Shown here: positions 19,335 to 29,284 of the stretch, in pieces
Position numbering within the stretch: position 1 is the first letter of the stretch
Layout: every line of letters starts with the position of its first letter
Assembly (NCBI GenBank): GCA_029939675.1
Contig: JAOZSM010000008.1
Location: 1 to 33,504 of the forward strand
DNA: 33,504 nt
Source: Fidelibacterota bacterium
GTDB lineage: Bacteria; Fidelibacterota; UBA8477; JABMPR01
Reading direction: 5' to 3'
Made by a program: the position numbers and the translations under genes
The notes under the pieces: generated by a model
Database searches by the model: none
What the model saw: the letters and a program-made list of their open reading frames with translations, nothing else
Told to the model about the DNA's origin: nothing

Positions 19335-20323
19335 TTCGCCTGAAACAGACAGTCGTGTTATTAAGTTTGATCTTTACCGGTCTTCAAGCAGGTGAATATG
19401 CAGACGCATTTTTGTTGGCAAGTCTCTACCCCCATGTTCAATCTCTGGGAAACAGCACAGTTGGAGCCGTGGTAAACAATGGTCATGCACTAAATAATCC
19501 TGCAGGATTTGCTAATAGTTCTTCAGCACAGGTTAGTCTGGTGTATGAGCAATTCAACGGATTGTCCAATAGCTTTGGCTTGGAAGTAAAAACGCCCATC
19601 AGGCAATACTATGATCTTGGGTTTACTTTAATCCATAACAGTGTTGATGATCTATTCTATCGTCCCAATCTTTCAGCACTAACACCCACCGTACGTCGCG
19701 ATTCGGTCCTTGCTCTCGCCGGTGAAAATGGTGATATAATTGGGTACCGGGAAGATGCTTTCTTTATTTCACTTGCCAGGGAATATGAATTTGAGCTTAA
19801 TCTGGGCTGGAAATTCTTTAAAATCCCCGTTCGTTTGCCCATCGGTGTCTCTGTAAAATATCTGGATAAACTACTGATTGAGAATCGCGGTTTGGGAACT
19901 GGCATTGATCTGGGTGCCCAAATGTTTTTCAATCTGGCTGACATGAACAGACTGCTTATGAATACAAGTTTCTCCCTCGGTCTCGTTATTAGTGATCTAT
20001 TAAATAGTCCGGTTTACTGGAGTACCCAGCACCAGGATGCCATTAAACGCAATATTACGGCCGGCTATACGGTATCTCAACAAATTGAAAAATATGCCAC
20101 AGAACTGACTTTTTCCTGGGGAACCCAAACTCGTTATAAAGATTCAAGACAATACGGCCTTGAGCTAAAGGTCAAGGATATGCTTTTTATCCGTGGTGGA
20201 TATGATGGTTTTACCCCATCCTTTGGGCTTGGCATTGCCTTGAAAAAGTTTATTATTGGCTACACATTCAGCCAGCATGAGTTGGCTGATATGCAAAAAA
20301 TCGCAATTAATTACCATTTCTAA
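19331..20323 (+). CDS. PorV/PorQ-family outer-membrane beta-barrel protein
   Basis: Signal peptide and YADAFLLASLYPHVQSLGNSTVGAVVNNGHALNNPAGFA motif; C-terminal aromatic residue (NYHF); start overlaps the stop of the PorU-like gene. Confidence 0.8.
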   Translation: MIRLKQTVVLLSLIFTGLQAGEYADAFLLASLYPHVQSLGNSTVGAVVNNGHALNNPAGFANSSSAQVSLVYEQFNGLSNSFGLEVKTPIRQYYDLGFTLIHNSVDDLFYRPNLSALTPTVRRDSVLALAGENGDIIGYREDAFFISLAREYEFELNLGWKFFKIPVRLPIGVSVKYLDKLLIENRGLGTGIDLGAQMFFNLADMNRLLMNTSFSLGLVISDLLNSPVYWSTQHQDAIKRNITAGYTVSQQIEKYATELTFSWGTQTRYKDSRQYGLELKVKDMLFIRGGYDGFTPSFGLGIALKKFIIGYTFSQHELADMQKIAINYHF

Positions 20324-20338
20324 TGGTAAAATATTTTT
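20311..20338 (+). terminator. possible intrinsic terminator overlapping the PorV-like stop codon
   Basis: TTACCATT-TCT-AATGGTAA (8-bp perfect stem) followed by AATATTTTT; stem is AT-rich. Confidence 0.4.
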
Positions 20339-20351
20339 AGAGAGGTTCGCC

Positions 20352-20828
20352 TTGCAAAAAAAACTACTAATTATTCTTACACTTCTGTTTCTGACTCAGT
20401 TAATCTGGGCTCAGGATACAGGACGAAAAAGTACAGATCCAAAATACATGATTGATCCAGAAACCGGAAAACTAAGCATGACCATTCGGGTCTGGGGTGA
20501 AGTGAAAAAGCCCGGTATGATCATTGTCCCCAGCGATGCTGACCTGATTTCATTGCTTAGTTACGTCGGTGGTCCAACTGACAAAGCAAAACTCAGCAAT
20601 ATCCAGATCATTCGGTTAAATGATATAGAAGGTGAGGAGCGCATCGTTTTTTCCGATCTTGAAGCGTTTCTTGAAACTGGAGATGATAAATATATCCCGA
20701 TAATTTATCCCAATGATACGGTCATTGTGAAGGGCACGATCTGGAGAATCCTCAGTACGGCAACTCCCTATATTAACCTGGGTGTCACCTTGATAAATGG
20801 GTACTACTTGTATACAAGGAGCCAGTAA
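20352..20828 (+). CDS. SLBB-domain polysaccharide-export-like exported protein
   Basis: Likely TTG start at 20352 giving signal peptide LQKKLLIILTLLFLTQLIWAQ; MTIRVWGEVKKPGMIIVPSDADLISLLSYVGGPTDKAKL is SLBB-like; C-terminal hydrophobic segment. The track start 20256 lies inside the upstream gene. Confidence 0.8.
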   Translation: MQKKLLIILTLLFLTQLIWAQDTGRKSTDPKYMIDPETGKLSMTIRVWGEVKKPGMIIVPSDADLISLLSYVGGPTDKAKLSNIQIIRLNDIEGEERIVFSDLEAFLETGDDKYIPIIYPNDTVIVKGTIWRILSTATPYINLGVTLINGYYLYTRSQ

Positions 20829-20831
20829 AGC

Positions 20832-21939
20832 ATGTTTGAGGAAATAAAAGATGATTTGAGCGGGCTCAAGGAGCGTCTGGATACGCTCAGGGGGCATCTT
20901 TGACCTCTCCAAGATCAATGTGGAACTTGATGAATTAAAAGCTCATTCGCTCAAAGATGATTTCTGGAGTGACACATCTTACGCGCAGACAACCCTTAAA
21001 AGCATCAATCTCCTGGAAGGACAAATATCCGATTGGGAAAATGTCCTTTCATGTGAAGAGGATGTTGATATTCTGCTCGAATTGGCCAGTGATGATAACG
21101 ACGAAAGTCTTACTCCTGATCTAAAAAAATCACTCCGTACTTTCAGTAAAACTTTGGATAATTACGAGCTTCAGCAGTTACTCAGTGCAGAAGATGATGC
21201 GTTGAACTGCATTGTGACCATTCACCCTGGAGCTGGTGGTACTGAATCCCAGGATTGGGCTGAAATGCTCTACCGGATGTATACACGCTGGTTTGATAGC
21301 CGGGGCTGGAGCTGGAAGATTCTGGATTATTTGCCTGGAGATGAAGCGGGTCTGAAAGATGCCACTATTGAGGTAAAAGGCGATTATGCCTTTGGATATG
21401 TCAAAGCCGAAAATGGAGTTCATCGCCTGGTACGGATCAGCCCCTTCGATTCTAATGCACGACGGCATACTTCTTTCGCTTCTGTCTTTACCTATCCAAT
21501 TTATGATAATGAGATTGAAATTGTTATCGACATGAGTGAGGTGCGGGTAGATACCTACCGGGCCAGCGGTGCTGGAGGTCAGCATATTAATAAAACAGAT
21601 TCAGCCGTTCGTTTGACCCATGGGCCAACCGGTGTTGTAGTTCAGTGTCAAAATGAAAGATCCCAACACAAAAACAAAGAAACTGCCATGAAACTGCTCA
21701 AGGCCAGACTCTATCAGCTCGAAAAGGAGAAAGAGCAGGCCAAGATGGATCAGATGGCATCATCTAAAACTGAGATCGGCTGGGGTAATCAGATCAGATC
21801 TTATGTATTCCATCCTTACACCATGGTGAAAGATCATCGCACAAAACATGAGACCGGAAATATTCAGGCAGTGATGAATGGTGATATCGATGGATTTATC
21901 AAAGCATATTTATTGAATCAAATGGGAAAAGAATCCTAA
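20832..21939 (+). CDS. prfB: peptide chain release factor 2, expressed by programmed +1 frameshift (join 20832..20900, 20902..21939)
   Basis: Short first ORF MFEEIKDDLSGLKERLDTLRGHL-TGA, internal SD AGGGGG (20889-20894), slippery CTTTGAC (20898-20904), then the main ORF with GGQ (SGAGGQHINKTDSAVRL) and the RF2 tripeptide SPF. Confidence 0.96.
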
Positions 21940-23432
21940 TGAGTGAACGTACATTAAATGAGATAATCGATCAGCGCAAAGAAAAGATCAAGACCCTGGT
22001 TGCTGACGGTATTAATCCTTATCCACATAAATATGATCGCAGTCATACAGTAACTGATGCTCTGGATCAATTTGATGATATCGAAGGAAAAGAAGGTATA
22101 CGGCTGGCTGGAAGACTCATGTCGCGGCGGGTTATGGGTAAGGCTAGCTTTGCAAATATCATGGATGGTAGCGGCCGGATTCAGCTTTACCTCAGTCGTG
22201 AAGAGCTGGGAGTAGATGTCTATACCATGTTCAAGCACCTGGATATTGGAGATTTTATTGGTGTCAGTGGATTATTAATGACCACGCGCACAGGTGAAAA
22301 AACACTGAAGGTGTTGGAACTGACACTACTCAGCAAAAACATTCGTCCGCTACCCAATGTGAAGGAAAAGGATGGTCAATTATTCGACGGTTTTGAGGAC
22401 AAAGAGCAACGTTATCGCAAACGTTATCTGGATCTTATTGTTAATCCGGATGTGAAAGAAACTTTTATTAAACGAGCCCGAATATATAAAAGCATTCGGA
22501 ATTTCTTCGATACACATGATTATCTAGAGGTCGAAACACCAATTTTACAACCGTTATATGGTGGCGCTTCAGCACGCCCCTTCAAAACCCATCACAATAG
22601 TCTTGATATGGAATTATTCCTGCGCATTGCAGATGAACTGTATTTAAAACGCTTGATCATTGGTGGTTTTGAAAAGGTTTATGAGTTTTCACGTAATTTC
22701 CGAAACGAAGGTATGGACCGCACCCATAATCCTGAATTCACAGCTATCGAATGGTACGAAGCCTACGTAGACTACTTCTTTCTAATGGATCAGGTAGAAG
22801 CCATTTTCAAGCACCTGGCGCATGATCTGGGACAGGATGTATTTGAGTTCAATGGTCATGAGATTGATCTCACCAAACCCTTTCATAGAGCTACCATGGC
22901 CGAATTGGTCCAGCAATATGCGAAAGTGGATCTCTCTACAGCAGATGCTGTTGATCTACTTGCTGTTTGCCGCGAAAATAAAATTGATGCCGCTACAGAC
23001 GCAAATTATGGCCAATTATTGGATGCTTTATTCGATGAGTTGGTTGAGCCTAATCTGATAGAACCCACTTTTGTCACTGAATATCCCAAAGCGATCTCTC
23101 CACTTGCTAAGCCGAAACGCGATAGTGATGGGACCTTCGTGGAACGTTTTGAACTATTCATTGCCGGTGCGGAATTTGCCAATGCATTTACTGAACTCAA
23201 TGATCCCATTGATCAACGTGAACGCCTGGAAGCCCAGTCTGCTCTGAGGTCTGCTGGTGACGAAGAAGCTCAGACGCTTGACGAGGATTTTCTACAGGCC
23301 CTGGAATCTGGCATGCCACCAACGGGTGGGGTGGGAATGGGGCTTGACAGATTAGTCATGCTACTTACTGGTAATCGATCTATTAGGGATGTTTTACTTT
23401 TTCCCCAAATGCGACCTGAATCTAAGGGATAG
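21939..23432 (+). CDS. lysS: lysyl-tRNA synthetase, class II
   Basis: N-terminal anticodon-binding OB fold; GGASARPFKTHHNSL; RNFRNEGMDRTHNPEFT; GVGMGLDRLVMLLT. Confidence 0.97.
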   Translation: MSERTLNEIIDQRKEKIKTLVADGINPYPHKYDRSHTVTDALDQFDDIEGKEGIRLAGRLMSRRVMGKASFANIMDGSGRIQLYLSREELGVDVYTMFKHLDIGDFIGVSGLLMTTRTGEKTLKVLELTLLSKNIRPLPNVKEKDGQLFDGFEDKEQRYRKRYLDLIVNPDVKETFIKRARIYKSIRNFFDTHDYLEVETPILQPLYGGASARPFKTHHNSLDMELFLRIADELYLKRLIIGGFEKVYEFSRNFRNEGMDRTHNPEFTAIEWYEAYVDYFFLMDQVEAIFKHLAHDLGQDVFEFNGHEIDLTKPFHRATMAELVQQYAKVDLSTADAVDLLAVCRENKIDAATDANYGQLLDALFDELVEPNLIEPTFVTEYPKAISPLAKPKRDSDGTFVERFELFIAGAEFANAFTELNDPIDQRERLEAQSALRSAGDEEAQTLDEDFLQALESGMPPTGGVGMGLDRLVMLLTGNRSIRDVLLFPQMRPESKG

Positions 23433-23461
23433 ATATCCAAGACTTCTTTTGAGCAGTGAGG

Positions 23462-23489
23462 TTTACCTGAATTACCAGGATACTATAAT
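23462..23489 (+). promoter_or_regulatory. possible sigma70-like promoter for the lol operon
   Basis: TTTACC (23462-23467), 16-nt spacer, perfect TATAAT (23484-23489) in the lysS-lolC/E intergenic region. Confidence 0.4.
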
Positions 23490-23528
23490 GCACCAATGTA
23501 AAAAATATAGAATCCCGTTTTTCAGCTG

Positions 23529-24734
23529 ATGATGTCGTATACAGCCTATTTTGCAACACGCTATCTTTTCGGTAAACATCGTGTTCCGTTCATTGCCTTT
23601 ATTTCTCGAACGACCATGATGGGGATGGCCCTGGGAGTAACCACATTGCTGCTGGCCCTGGGAATTATGCGCGGCTTTGAATCTGTCGTTACCTCCAAAA
23701 TTATTGGATTTGACACTCATATCAGGATTGAAAAACTATTTGAATCGGGATTTGATCTATCTGATGCTGAAATTGTTCAGATTAGCGAAATTCCCGGTAT
23801 TCAAAAGATATTTCGCATCCGAAAATCAGAAATAATGATCAAGGCCAATGGTATCACGGAAGGAGCACTTCTGGAAGCCATGCCTGAGGCTGCATTAAAC
23901 CAACTCTATTCAGTGAGCTCAAATTTTACTGGCACCAGTACTGCTGAAACTGGAATAATCCTCGGTGCTGCCATGGCTGAACAACTGCATGTTCAGATAT
24001 CAGATCCGTTACTGGTTTATGATCTTGGATCCATGACTGAGCAAATGGGACTGCCTTCAATCGCCCAGACACAGGTCAAAGCCATCTATGAATCAGGCAT
24101 GGTCGATTATGATAAAGCGTATCTCTACTGTTCCCTGGAAACCATGCAAGCACTCTATCCGGGAGAGAATACTACTGATAGTTTTGGAATATTTCTCAAG
24201 GATATCGGTCTCACTGCTCAGGTGATGGATGCAATTGACGAGATCTTGCCCTATTCCCATCTTTCCATATCCTGGCAGGATCGACATCAAACCCTTTTTA
24301 ACTGGATGAAAACTCAGCAACTCCCTATTTTCGTAATCTTCAGTTTGATCATTTTGGTGGCCATCGTAAATATCTCCAGTACACTGATTCTAATCATCAT
24401 GGAAAAACGAGCAGAAATTGGCACTCTGAGAGCTTTGGGTACCAGTCGCAAACGTATCAGACGGATCTTCGCTTTGGAGGGTCTAATGATGGGCTTGACC
24501 GGGACAATGTTGGGCATTCTGCTCGCCTTGGGGTTGGCCTGGCTCCAAAGCACTTTTGGAATTATCTCATTACCCAGTGATGTTTATTTTATGGACAAAG
24601 TCAACATTCAGATCGCTTTTGCTGATATTATTCTGATCTCAGGTGGCATTATACTCTTGGCTATCCTGTTCTCATTGGTTCCAGCCATGCAAGCGAGTCG
24701 TTTAAGCCCGGCTGAAGCGCTGAGGGACGAATGA
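23529..24734 (+). CDS. LolC/LolE-family lipoprotein-releasing permease (FtsX-like), first copy
   Basis: YFATRYLFGKHRVPFIAFISRTTMMGMALGVTTLLLALGIMRGFE; FtsX-like C-terminal half EKRAEIGTLRALGTSRKRIRRIFALEGLMMGL. Confidence 0.9.
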   Translation: MMSYTAYFATRYLFGKHRVPFIAFISRTTMMGMALGVTTLLLALGIMRGFESVVTSKIIGFDTHIRIEKLFESGFDLSDAEIVQISEIPGIQKIFRIRKSEIMIKANGITEGALLEAMPEAALNQLYSVSSNFTGTSTAETGIILGAAMAEQLHVQISDPLLVYDLGSMTEQMGLPSIAQTQVKAIYESGMVDYDKAYLYCSLETMQALYPGENTTDSFGIFLKDIGLTAQVMDAIDEILPYSHLSISWQDRHQTLFNWMKTQQLPIFVIFSLIILVAIVNISSTLILIIMEKRAEIGTLRALGTSRKRIRRIFALEGLMMGLTGTMLGILLALGLAWLQSTFGIISLPSDVYFMDKVNIQIAFADIILISGGIILLAILFSLVPAMQASRLSPAEALRDE

Positions 24735-25930
24735 ATCAATTAAACTGGTACATGGCCCGGCGCTATTTTTTTTCAAAACGCAGTAATCGGTTTATCAGCT
24801 GGGTTGGTGGAATATCCATTATTGGTATAGCACTTGGTGTTATTGCTCTGATTATAACTATGGCTATCCTCAATGGTTTTGAAAGCGAGGTCACCCGGCG
24901 CATCACCAATTTTATTCCCCATCTTGTCGTCTCTGATGATGTTGATATTGATCAGTTAAAGAATTTGATTCCTGAGTCAGCAGCAGTTTACTACAGTACT
25001 GAAAGAAAAGCTGTTTTAGGATTTATGGACGAAAAGATGGTGCTGAATGTCAGGGCGATTGACCAGGAGCGTTGGGATCATCTGCTCACAAACCAGAATA
25101 TCAATTCGCCAGCTCCAGGCCGCTTAAAAATAAGCGGAAACGAAATGCCTGGTATGGTGGTAGGAGCTGCAATTGCAGATCAATTCTTTCTTACTGCAGG
25201 TGATACGGTAGTGGTTCAAAGTCCCCTGGATGCGCGTCCTGGCTTATTTAGAATTCCCCAAAGACATTTTGTTATCACAGGTATTTTTCAATCAGATATT
25301 TTTGATTATGATCGGAGCCTGGCAATCATCTCATATACAGAGGGTAGACGCTTGTTCAAATCAGCAGGTGGACAGTCCATTCATGTGCAGTTAAATGAGA
25401 TTGATGCTGCAAAATCTGTTAAGGATAGACTGATTAAAGCTATTCCTGAGCTTGAGATAAAAACCTGGTATGATCAACATAGAACTCTTTTTGATGCTAT
25501 GCAGATGGAAAAATGGGGCAGTTTTATTGGGTTGAATCTGATTATTCTGGTAGCAGTCTTCAATATTGTTAGTTCCCTCATGATGATGGTTCTGGAAAAA
25601 ACAGGTGATATTGGTATTCTCAGAGTTATGGGCGCTCATGCCTCAAATATTCGTCAGATATTCAACTTACAGGGGTTGATAGTAGCCTTTCTCGGGGTTG
25701 TTTTGGGAATGTTGGTGGGAAGCCTGTTGGTTTTGGGTCAGATGCACTGGGCTTGGATTACCTTGCCTGATGAGATCTATCTGATTCCCGTGTTACCGGT
25801 AAAAATGGTCTGGAGCGAAGTCCTTCTGGTGGGAATAGCTGCATTCGTAATCGTCCTGGCCTCAATTCGATATCCAGCCAGAAAGGCAGCCTGGTTGAAA
25901 CCCCTGGATGCCATCAATTATAAGCGATAA
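24731..25930 (+). CDS. LolC/LolE-family lipoprotein-releasing permease, second copy
   Basis: MARRYFFSKRSNRFISWVGGISIIGIALGVIALIITMAILNGFE; EKTGDIGILRVMGAHASNIRQIFNLQGLI. Confidence 0.92.
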   Translation: MNQLNWYMARRYFFSKRSNRFISWVGGISIIGIALGVIALIITMAILNGFESEVTRRITNFIPHLVVSDDVDIDQLKNLIPESAAVYYSTERKAVLGFMDEKMVLNVRAIDQERWDHLLTNQNINSPAPGRLKISGNEMPGMVVGAAIADQFFLTAGDTVVVQSPLDARPGLFRIPQRHFVITGIFQSDIFDYDRSLAIISYTEGRRLFKSAGGQSIHVQLNEIDAAKSVKDRLIKAIPELEIKTWYDQHRTLFDAMQMEKWGSFIGLNLIILVAVFNIVSSLMMMVLEKTGDIGILRVMGAHASNIRQIFNLQGLIVAFLGVVLGMLVGSLLVLGQMHWAWITLPDEIYLIPVLPVKMVWSEVLLVGIAAFVIVLASIRYPARKAAWLKPLDAINYKR

Positions 25931-26032
25931 GATTTTTACTAAATGGGAATTAGATTGAAAGATTGATGAGGAATCGCTCTGATGTTTCAACAATCCTACG
26001 GTCATCGCCCATAGCGAGAAGATAGGAAAGCA

Positions 26033-26689
26033 ATGGATACTATTCTTGAAATAAAAGATATTAGCAAAACCTATACTGGGATAGGTGAAGATCTGCAGGT
26101 GTTGGATAATATCTGTTTTGAGATGAACCAGGGAGAAATTGTTGCCATCAATGGTCCTTCTGGTATTGGAAAAACTACGTTACTGAATATTATTGGCACA
26201 CTTGATACAGCCGACTCTGGCGAAATCATTATCTCAGACCAACGTCCAGGTACCTTGAATGACGAACAATTAAGCCGTTTTCGAGCAAATAATTTGGGTT
26301 TTATTTTTCAATTTCACTATTTATTGCCAGAATTTACAGCCATGGAGAATATTCTTATTCCGGCTAAGATCATTGATCTAAACAAAGTTGAGGCCAATGA
26401 ACGAGCCAAAGAAATTATGGAAGCAGTGGGGGTCTATGAGAGACGTCATCATAAACCTTCACAATTATCCGGTGGTGAACGTCAACGAGTCGCTGTTGCC
26501 AGAGCTTTAATGAATCGTCCTGAATTGGTTCTGGCTGATGAACCAACCGGCAACCTGGACCCAGACAATGGTCAACGACTTATCGAATTAATTCACAAGG
26601 TGAGATCAGATTATGGTCAATCTTTTCTGATTGCCACGCATAGTAGATCCCTGTCTGCAGCTTGTGATCGGGTTTTCTCACTTAGCTGA
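26033..26689 (+). CDS. lolD: lipoprotein-releasing ABC transporter ATP-binding protein LolD-like
   Basis: GPSGIGKTTLLNIIGTLD; LSGGERQRVAVARAL; LADEPTGNLD; placed after the two LolC/E permeases. Confidence 0.9.
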   Translation: MDTILEIKDISKTYTGIGEDLQVLDNICFEMNQGEIVAINGPSGIGKTTLLNIIGTLDTADSGEIIISDQRPGTLNDEQLSRFRANNLGFIFQFHYLLPEFTAMENILIPAKIIDLNKVEANERAKEIMEAVGVYERRHHKPSQLSGGERQRVAVARALMNRPELVLADEPTGNLDPDNGQRLIELIHKVRSDYGQSFLIATHSRSLSAACDRVFSLS

Positions 26690-26774
26690 AACAAAATCAA
26701 CTTCACAGTGTTCATTCTATTGGGATTCATTCCTATATTGTCCGATGTTAATTAATATTTATTGAGGTTATAAA

Positions 26775-29249
26775 TTGAAAGCAAATTTCCACAAAAAACT
26801 GCAAGCGGTAATCCAGTTATCCAAAGAAGAAGCTATCCGGTTGGGGCATGCCTATATCGGATCTGAACATTTATTATTGGGTATCTTCAGGCAAAGTGAT
26901 AACAAAGTGATTGATATTCTCATGTCGCTTAATATTGATCCTGCTGAGATCAAAAACCAAATTGAAGAACAAATCCGTACATCTGGCGGAACCATGATTT
27001 TAGGGACGCTGCCCTTCACCAAGCGAGCTGAACGTATTTTAAAGAATACTTATCAGGAAGCTCGGGATCTGAATGCTGACATCGTTGATGTAGAACATTT
27101 GTTGCTGGCTATTCTCCGGGAACAGGAAGGAATTGCCGCCGATATCATGGCTCAATTTAGTATTGATTACGAAATTGTGCGCGATGAGATGGAGTTTTCA
27201 CCAGAAGCTGGCGGCCGGGTACCTGACAGCAATGCAAAAGGTAAACCGCAGAGTAAAACGCCGGCGCTGGACCATTTTGGGCGGGATATGACTGCTTATG
27301 CTCGCGCGGGGAAACTTGATCCGGTTATTGGGCGGGACAAAGAAATTGAACGCGTTGCTCAAATTCTGTCAAGACGGAAAAAGAATAATCCGGTTCTAAT
27401 TGGAGAGCCAGGAGTGGGTAAAACTGCCATTGCTGAAGGCTTAGCGTTGCGCATCATCGGTAAGAAGGTTCCCCGCAGTCTGCTAAGTAAGCGGGTTGTT
27501 TCTCTTGATCTTGCAGCCCTTATTGCCGGGACTAAGTACCGTGGACAATTCGAAGAAAGAATGAAAGCGGTAACAGCTGAATTAGAAAAGAACGATGACA
27601 TTATTCTCTTTATTGATGAACTCCACACCATTGTAGGGGCTGGTGCAGCAAGTGGCTCAATGGATGCCAGTAATATGTTCAAACCTGCCTTGGCGCGAGG
27701 CGATTTACAGTGCATCGGGGCTACAACTCTCGATGAGTATCGAAAATATGTTGAAAAAGATGGCGCACTGGAACGCCGCTTTCAGAAAGTCATGGTGGAA
27801 CCACCATCGCGTAAGGAAACACTGCAAATCCTGCATGGCTTGAAGGATCGCTATGAAGCGCATCATAATGTCCAGTATACTGATGAATCACTTGAAGCTG
27901 CTGTTGGTTATTCCAGTCGCTACATCCAGGATAAATTTCATCCGGATAAAGCCATTGATGTCATGGATGAGTCTGGAGCAAGGGTGCATTTGGCAAACGT
28001 AGATATACCCGAAAAGATTGTCAAATTGGAAACCGAGCTTGATAATCTGAAAATTCGTAAGGAAGATGTCGTGCGTAACCAGGAATTTGAGCTGGCCGCC
28101 TCACTACGGGATGATGAACGAACATTAACCCAGCAGTTGGCTGAAGCTAATGAAGAGTGGACAACTGCCATGAAGATCGATCCGCCAGTAGTTAGGGTGG
28201 AAGACATTGCTGCAGTTGTATCGCTGATCACCAGCATTCCCATCCAGGATGTGGCTGAAAGCGAAGCAGAGCGGCTCCTGAAGCTCGAAGCTGAGATCAC
28301 CAAACATCTGGTAGGGCAGGAGCATGTCATCAAAGCTATGGCTAAAGCACTGCGGCGCGCCCGAAGCGGGTTCAGGGATCCCAGACGACCGATTGGATCA
28401 TTTCTATTTCTAGGACCGACAGGTGTTGGTAAAACCGAAATGGCCAAGGTATTGGCCAAATACATCTACCAGAATGAGAAAGCATTGATCAAGATGGATA
28501 TGTCAGAATATTCTGAAAGGTTTAATGTAAGTCGCCTGATTGGTGCACCTCCCGGTTATGTTGGTTATGAAGAGGGGGGCACTTTAACGGAATCTGTTCG
28601 TCGCAACCCTTATAGTGTCGTCCTTTTTGATGAGATCGAAAAAGCCCATCCCGAAGTATACAATATGCTTTTACAGATTATGGATGAAGGCCAGTTGACT
28701 GATAGTCTTGGGCATGTTGTCAATTTTAAGAATTGTATTTTGATAATGACCTCTAATCTAGGACTTAAGAATCTCTCACAGCCGGGGATAGGTTTCAAAC
28801 AGAAGGACCAAAAGTCCCTGATGGAAGAACAACGTTCCAAGATTAACAAGGAAATGAAACAGACCTTTAAACCTGAATTTATTAATAGATTAACTGAATC
28901 TCTAGTGTTTAACTCGTTGGATCGCAAAGAGTTAATTAAGATTGTAGATCTGATTCTCGATGATGTGAGCAATTATGCCAATGAAAAAAGCATCACTATC
29001 AAACTGAGTCCTGCTGCGAAAGCGCTGATCATTGACCAGGAAATTGATAGTGAGTATGGTGCCAGACCACTCCGGCGGATTGTCCAGGACTTGATTGAGG
29101 ATAAAATTGCTGAAATGACCTTAAAGGGCGAAGTTAAGGCAGATTCTATTGTCTCAGTTTCAGCAAAAAAGAAATGCTTAAGCTTTAAGGTGTCTCAGGG
29201 TGTTCAAAAAGAGAGCGCTGGGAAACAGACTTCACTTAATCAGGAATAA
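26775..29249 (+). CDS. clpC: ATP-dependent Clp protease ATP-binding subunit ClpC
   Basis: TTG start; Clp N-domain; two AAA+ modules ([30 protein letters not shown]); UVR-like segment [14 protein letters not shown]. Confidence 0.95.
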   Translation: MKANFHKKLQAVIQLSKEEAIRLGHAYIGSEHLLLGIFRQSDNKVIDILMSLNIDPAEIKNQIEEQIRTSGGTMILGTLPFTKRAERILKNTYQEARDLNADIVDVEHLLLAILREQEGIAADIMAQFSIDYEIVRDEMEFSPEAGGRVPDSNAKGKPQSKTPALDHFGRDMTAYARAGKLDPVIGRDKEIERVAQILSRRKKNNPVLIGEPGVGKTAIAEGLALRIIGKKVPRSLLSKRVVSLDLAALIAGTKYRGQFEERMKAVTAELEKNDDIILFIDELHTIVGAGAASGSMDASNMFKPALARGDLQCIGATTLDEYRKYVEKDGALERRFQKVMVEPPSRKETLQILHGLKDRYEAHHNVQYTDESLEAAVGYSSRYIQDKFHPDKAIDVMDESGARVHLANVDIPEKIVKLETELDNLKIRKEDVVRNQEFELAASLRDDERTLTQQLAEANEEWTTAMKIDPPVVRVEDIAAVVSLITSIPIQDVAESEAERLLKLEAEITKHLVGQEHVIKAMAKALRRARSGFRDPRRPIGSFLFLGPTGVGKTEMAKVLAKYIYQNEKALIKMDMSEYSERFNVSRLIGAPPGYVGYEEGGTLTESVRRNPYSVVLFDEIEKAHPEVYNMLLQIMDEGQLTDSLGHVVNFKNCILIMTSNLGLKNLSQPGIGFKQKDQKSLMEEQRSKINKEMKQTFKPEFINRLTESLVFNSLDRKELIKIVDLILDDVSNYANEKSITIKLSPAAKALIIDQEIDSEYGARPLRRIVQDLIEDKIAEMTLKGEVKADSIVSVSAKKKCLSFKVSQGVQKESAGKQTSLNQE

Positions 29250-29284
29250 GTATCCTATTTTGACGCACAAGTGATATATAGTTC

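Noticed and set aside
20256-20351. Track start of the SLBB gene at 20256
   Set aside because: This would place the start inside the PorV-like gene and hide the signal peptide; TTG at 20352 gives a normal signal peptide.
27938-28465. 175-aa minus-strand ORF inside clpC
   Set aside because: Fully antisense to the conserved ClpC coding sequence; Ser/Arg/Leu-rich shadow ORF.
29260-29282. TTGACG...TATAGT promoter before the GT2 gene
   Set aside because: The spacer is only 11 nt, too short for a sigma70 promoter.
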